Below are positions 6,912-8,287 of a stretch of 8,287 nucleotides of DNA, one piece after another. The first letter of the stretch is position 1. Every line of letters starts with the position of its first letter. Where the stretch lies: contig JAUZPH010000146.1 in the NCBI GenBank assembly GCA_030706065.1, forward strand, positions 1 through 8,287, in the 5' to 3' direction. The stretch comes from Bacillota bacterium. Its GTDB lineage: Bacteria > Bacillota > Clostridia > Clostridiales > Clostridiaceae. The notes under the pieces were generated by a model that did no database searches, was not told the origin of the DNA, and saw only the letters and a list, made by a program, of their open reading frames with translations. The position numbers and the translations under genes were made by a program.

Positions 6912-7562
6912 ATGGATTCAAGAGCGGTTATAATGACTTTTATCGGATTCCTTTCAGGTTCCGTGATGTACTCATATCTTCTGCCTAAGCATTTAAAAAA
7001 AGTTGATCCGAGAGAAAAGGCCTATGACAAAAATCCCGGAGGCAGCAACGCCATCAGGGCCGGCGGCACGGTTCTGGGGCTCATATGTATACTGCTGGAC
7101 ATTGCCAAAGCCTTTATACCTGTATTTTTAACCATAAATTATTTTAATGTTTCCGGCTTCAATCTTATTCCTGTAACAGCGGCTCCAGTAATAGGACATG
7201 CATTTTCCCCCTTTCTCAGGTTCAAGGGAGGCAAGGCCGTTGCCAGTACCTACGGAGTACTCCTGGCTTTGTATCCACAGAGTACCGCAGCGTTAACCCT
7301 CGCAATTATAATGTTATTTTATAAAATAGTCCTTGTGGTAAAGCCTGATTCCTGCGCCTCCATCGCAAGCTTTTTAACAATCAATACGGTACTTCTTCTT
7401 GCAGGAACAGCGATTTACATTAAACTTATTGTATTACTTATTTCCCTTGTTGTAATCAGCAGGCAGCTCATTCATCCTGATGAAGGTGGATTCGGCGTAA
7501 GCCTGTTGAACAGATTCTTCAGGGTAAGCTTTACTCGGCATAAGAATAATTTAAATATATGA
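6912..7562 (+). CDS. plsY: PlsY-like acyl-phosphate:glycerol-3-phosphate acyltransferase, divergent motifs
   Basis: This 216-residue, multi-helix membrane protein aligns with PlsY along its length. PlsY transfers an acyl chain from acyl phosphate to glycerol-3-phosphate, the first step of phospholipid synthesis. Motif 2, GHAFSPFLRFKGGKAVAS (95-112), is clearly recognisable, as is the NPGGSNAIRAGG segment (41-52) equivalent to motif 1. Several key positions differ from the usual enzyme: the GSGN of motif 1 is replaced by YDKN (38-41), so its serine is lost although Arg49 stays, and GGKG of motif 2 is GGKA. Motif 3 is loose, with Ser147 possibly retained. Hydrophobic segments lie at about 5-24, 53-75, 87-100, 114-142 and 150-184. 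It directly follows the GT28 gene and may be a specialised paralog. Family placement is good; activity is uncertain. Confidence 0.78.
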   Translation: MDSRAVIMTFIGFLSGSVMYSYLLPKHLKKVDPREKAYDKNPGGSNAIRAGGTVLGLICILLDIAKAFIPVFLTINYFNVSGFNLIPVTAAPVIGHAFSPFLRFKGGKAVASTYGVLLALYPQSTAALTLAIIMLFYKIVLVVKPDSCASIASFLTINTVLLLAGTAIYIKLIVLLISLVVISRQLIHPDEGGFGVSLLNRFFRVSFTRHKNNLNI

Positions 7563-7567
7563 TATTT

Positions 7568-7598
7568 GTCCACTTGTCTGTTATAATGGCAGGTGGAC
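7568..7598 (+). terminator. Hairpin after plsY (possible terminator, or operator around an extended -10)
   Basis: GTCCACTTGTC (7568-7578) pairs with GGCAGGTGGAC (7588-7598) over eleven positions, two of them G-U, around a nine-base loop. It starts six bases after the plsY stop, as an intrinsic terminator would, but no T run follows (ATTAAAAT). The loop contains TATAAT (7582-7587) preceded by TG one base away, an extended -10 signal. It could therefore also be a promoter with a dyad operator for the downstream transporter gene. No good -35 lies at the right distance. Confidence 0.5.
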
Positions 7599-7611
7599 AT
7601 TAAAATATGAC

Positions 7612-7640
7612 TTGATGTTTTGAAAAGATAATATTATAGT
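7612..7640 (+). promoter_or_regulatory. Predicted sigma-A promoter for the chromate transporter gene
   Basis: TTGATG at 7612-7617 is followed after exactly 17 bases by TATAGT at 7635-7640. Transcription would start near 7647, about 95 bases before the coding region. The leader is AT-rich with no strong structure and no riboswitch motif that I recognise. Confidence 0.45.
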
Positions 7641-7735
7641 ACATAAAGAGGCAAGCTAAAGATAATTTCATAATTAAATTTAAAATGAAAAACCGTTGAG
7701 GATAATGTTGAATTTATAAATGTTTTGCTATGTAT

Positions 7736-7741
7736 GAGGAG
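7736..7741 (+). promoter_or_regulatory. Ribosome binding site of the chromate transporter gene
   Basis: GAGGAG is the only convincing site. It overlaps the GTG at 7741 and is well placed (five bases) for an ATT codon at 7747, so it makes the start codon ambiguous rather than settling it. Confidence 0.55.
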
Positions 7742-8287
7742 TGGTTATTATAAGAAAATTATTAGAAATATTTATTACATTTTTGAAGATCGGAACCTTC
7801 ACCATCGGTGGAGGATATGCGATGATACCTCTTATTGAAAAAGAGGTTGTTGATAAAAAAGGATGGATAAACAAGGACGAATTCCTAGATATGCTTGCCC
7901 TTGCTCAATCCTCTCCCGGCCCCATAGCAGTTAATGTATCGGTGTATGTGGGCTACAAGATGGCAGGCTTTTTCGGGAGCCTGATGGCGGTATTGGGGGC
8001 TATTTTGACGGCCTTTTTAATACTCCTTGTAGTTGCGGTTTACTTTATCGGCTTGAAGGACAGTGTAGCTGTAGAAAGAATATTCAAAGGCATAAGGCCT
8101 GCGGTGGTAGCCTTGATCGCAGCACCGGTAATAAGGATGGGGAAGAATGCAAAGATTAACAGAAAGACAATAATAATCCCCATAGTTACTGTGGTTTTGG
8201 TAGCTTTCCTGAAGATAAGCCCTATCTTTGTTATTCTGTTGGCCGCGGCAGCCGGAGTACTGTATGGAATCAGCAGGAATAGGAGGA
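7741..8287 (+). CDS. chrA: Chromate transporter (CHR family), half-size, C-terminal end beyond the window
   Basis: The frame runs from just after a TGA (7735-7737) to the right edge, about 182 codons. It contains the CHR-family signature: TIGGGYAMIP (residues 21-30, counted from the GTG), then a conserved E33, and LAQSSPGP followed by VYVGYKMAG (54-74). Several hydrophobic segments follow (about 72-104, 121-132, 142-177). Half-size CHR proteins are about 180-200 residues and usually occur as adjacent pairs that work together; proven members export chromate, while the physiological ion in anaerobes is often unknown. The sequence stops at AGGAGGA, which may be the ribosome binding site of a partner gene just outside. 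The start is uncertain: GTG 7741 overlaps the ribosome binding site, and no ATG is in frame before residue 28. The coordinate given uses GTG. Confidence 0.85.
   Translation, partial: MVIIRKLLEIFITFLKIGTFTIGGGYAMIPLIEKEVVDKKGWINKDEFLDMLALAQSSPGPIAVNVSVYVGYKMAGFFGSLMAVLGAILTAFLILLVVAVYFIGLKDSVAVERIFKGIRPAVVALIAAPVIRMGKNAKINRKTIIIPIVTVVLVAFLKISPIFVILLAAAAGVLYGISRNRR

Noticed and set aside
7640..7735. A riboswitch (for example fluoride or guanidine type) in the chrA leader.
   Set aside because: The leader is AT-rich, with only a weak six-pair TTTCAT/ATGAAA stem and none of the conserved motifs of those classes.

Overview
The window looks like chromosomal DNA of a low-to-moderate-GC member of the Clostridia. 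The evidence is strong AGGAGG-type ribosome binding sites, occasional TTG/GTG starts, sigma-A-like promoters, and a gene set typical of anaerobic Firmicutes: a siroheme nitrite/sulfite reductase, TldD/TldE, a UgtP/MGDG-synthase-like glycosyltransferase, a PlsY-type acyltransferase and a half-size chromate transporter. The genus cannot be read from this sequence; a Ruminiclostridium/Clostridium-like lineage is a guess. I see no insertion sequence, prophage, CRISPR array, tRNA, rRNA or recognisable riboswitch.

Layout. Positions 2-697 (+) hold the C-terminal part of a nitrite/sulfite reductase with both halves of the siroheme/4Fe-4S cysteine motif. Positions 805-1647 (+) hold a TIM-barrel sugar phosphate isomerase/epimerase behind its own predicted promoter. 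It converges on the tldE/tldD operon, and a single 28-bp palindromic bidirectional terminator (1664-1691) separates the two. On the minus strand, tldD (4417-2993, with the zinc HExxxH motif) is followed directly by tldE (2992-1691). A good promoter lies upstream of tldD. Further right on the minus strand is a GtrB/DPM-like family 2 glycosyltransferase (5483-4542), also with its own promoter.

A 308-bp divergent intergenic region separates it from a rightward pair. The pair is a GT28 diacylglycerol-glucosyltransferase-like protein (5792-6910) and, one base later, a divergent PlsY-like acyltransferase (6912-7562). Both families act on glycerolipids, so the pair probably contributes to membrane lipid or glycolipid synthesis. 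A hairpin whose loop contains an extended -10 hexamer and a second candidate promoter follow. The window ends inside a half-size ChrA-type transporter (about 7741 to the right edge), whose start codon is ambiguous.

Several of the longest open frames start too far upstream. Ribosome binding sites indicate shorter proteins for the isomerase, TldD, the family 2 glycosyltransferase and the PlsY-like protein. Most of the window is ordinary housekeeping or accessory metabolism. The features most worth a second look are the altered catalytic motifs of the PlsY-like protein, the hairpin with an embedded -10, and the ChrA start. I did not find evidence for a wholly new system.
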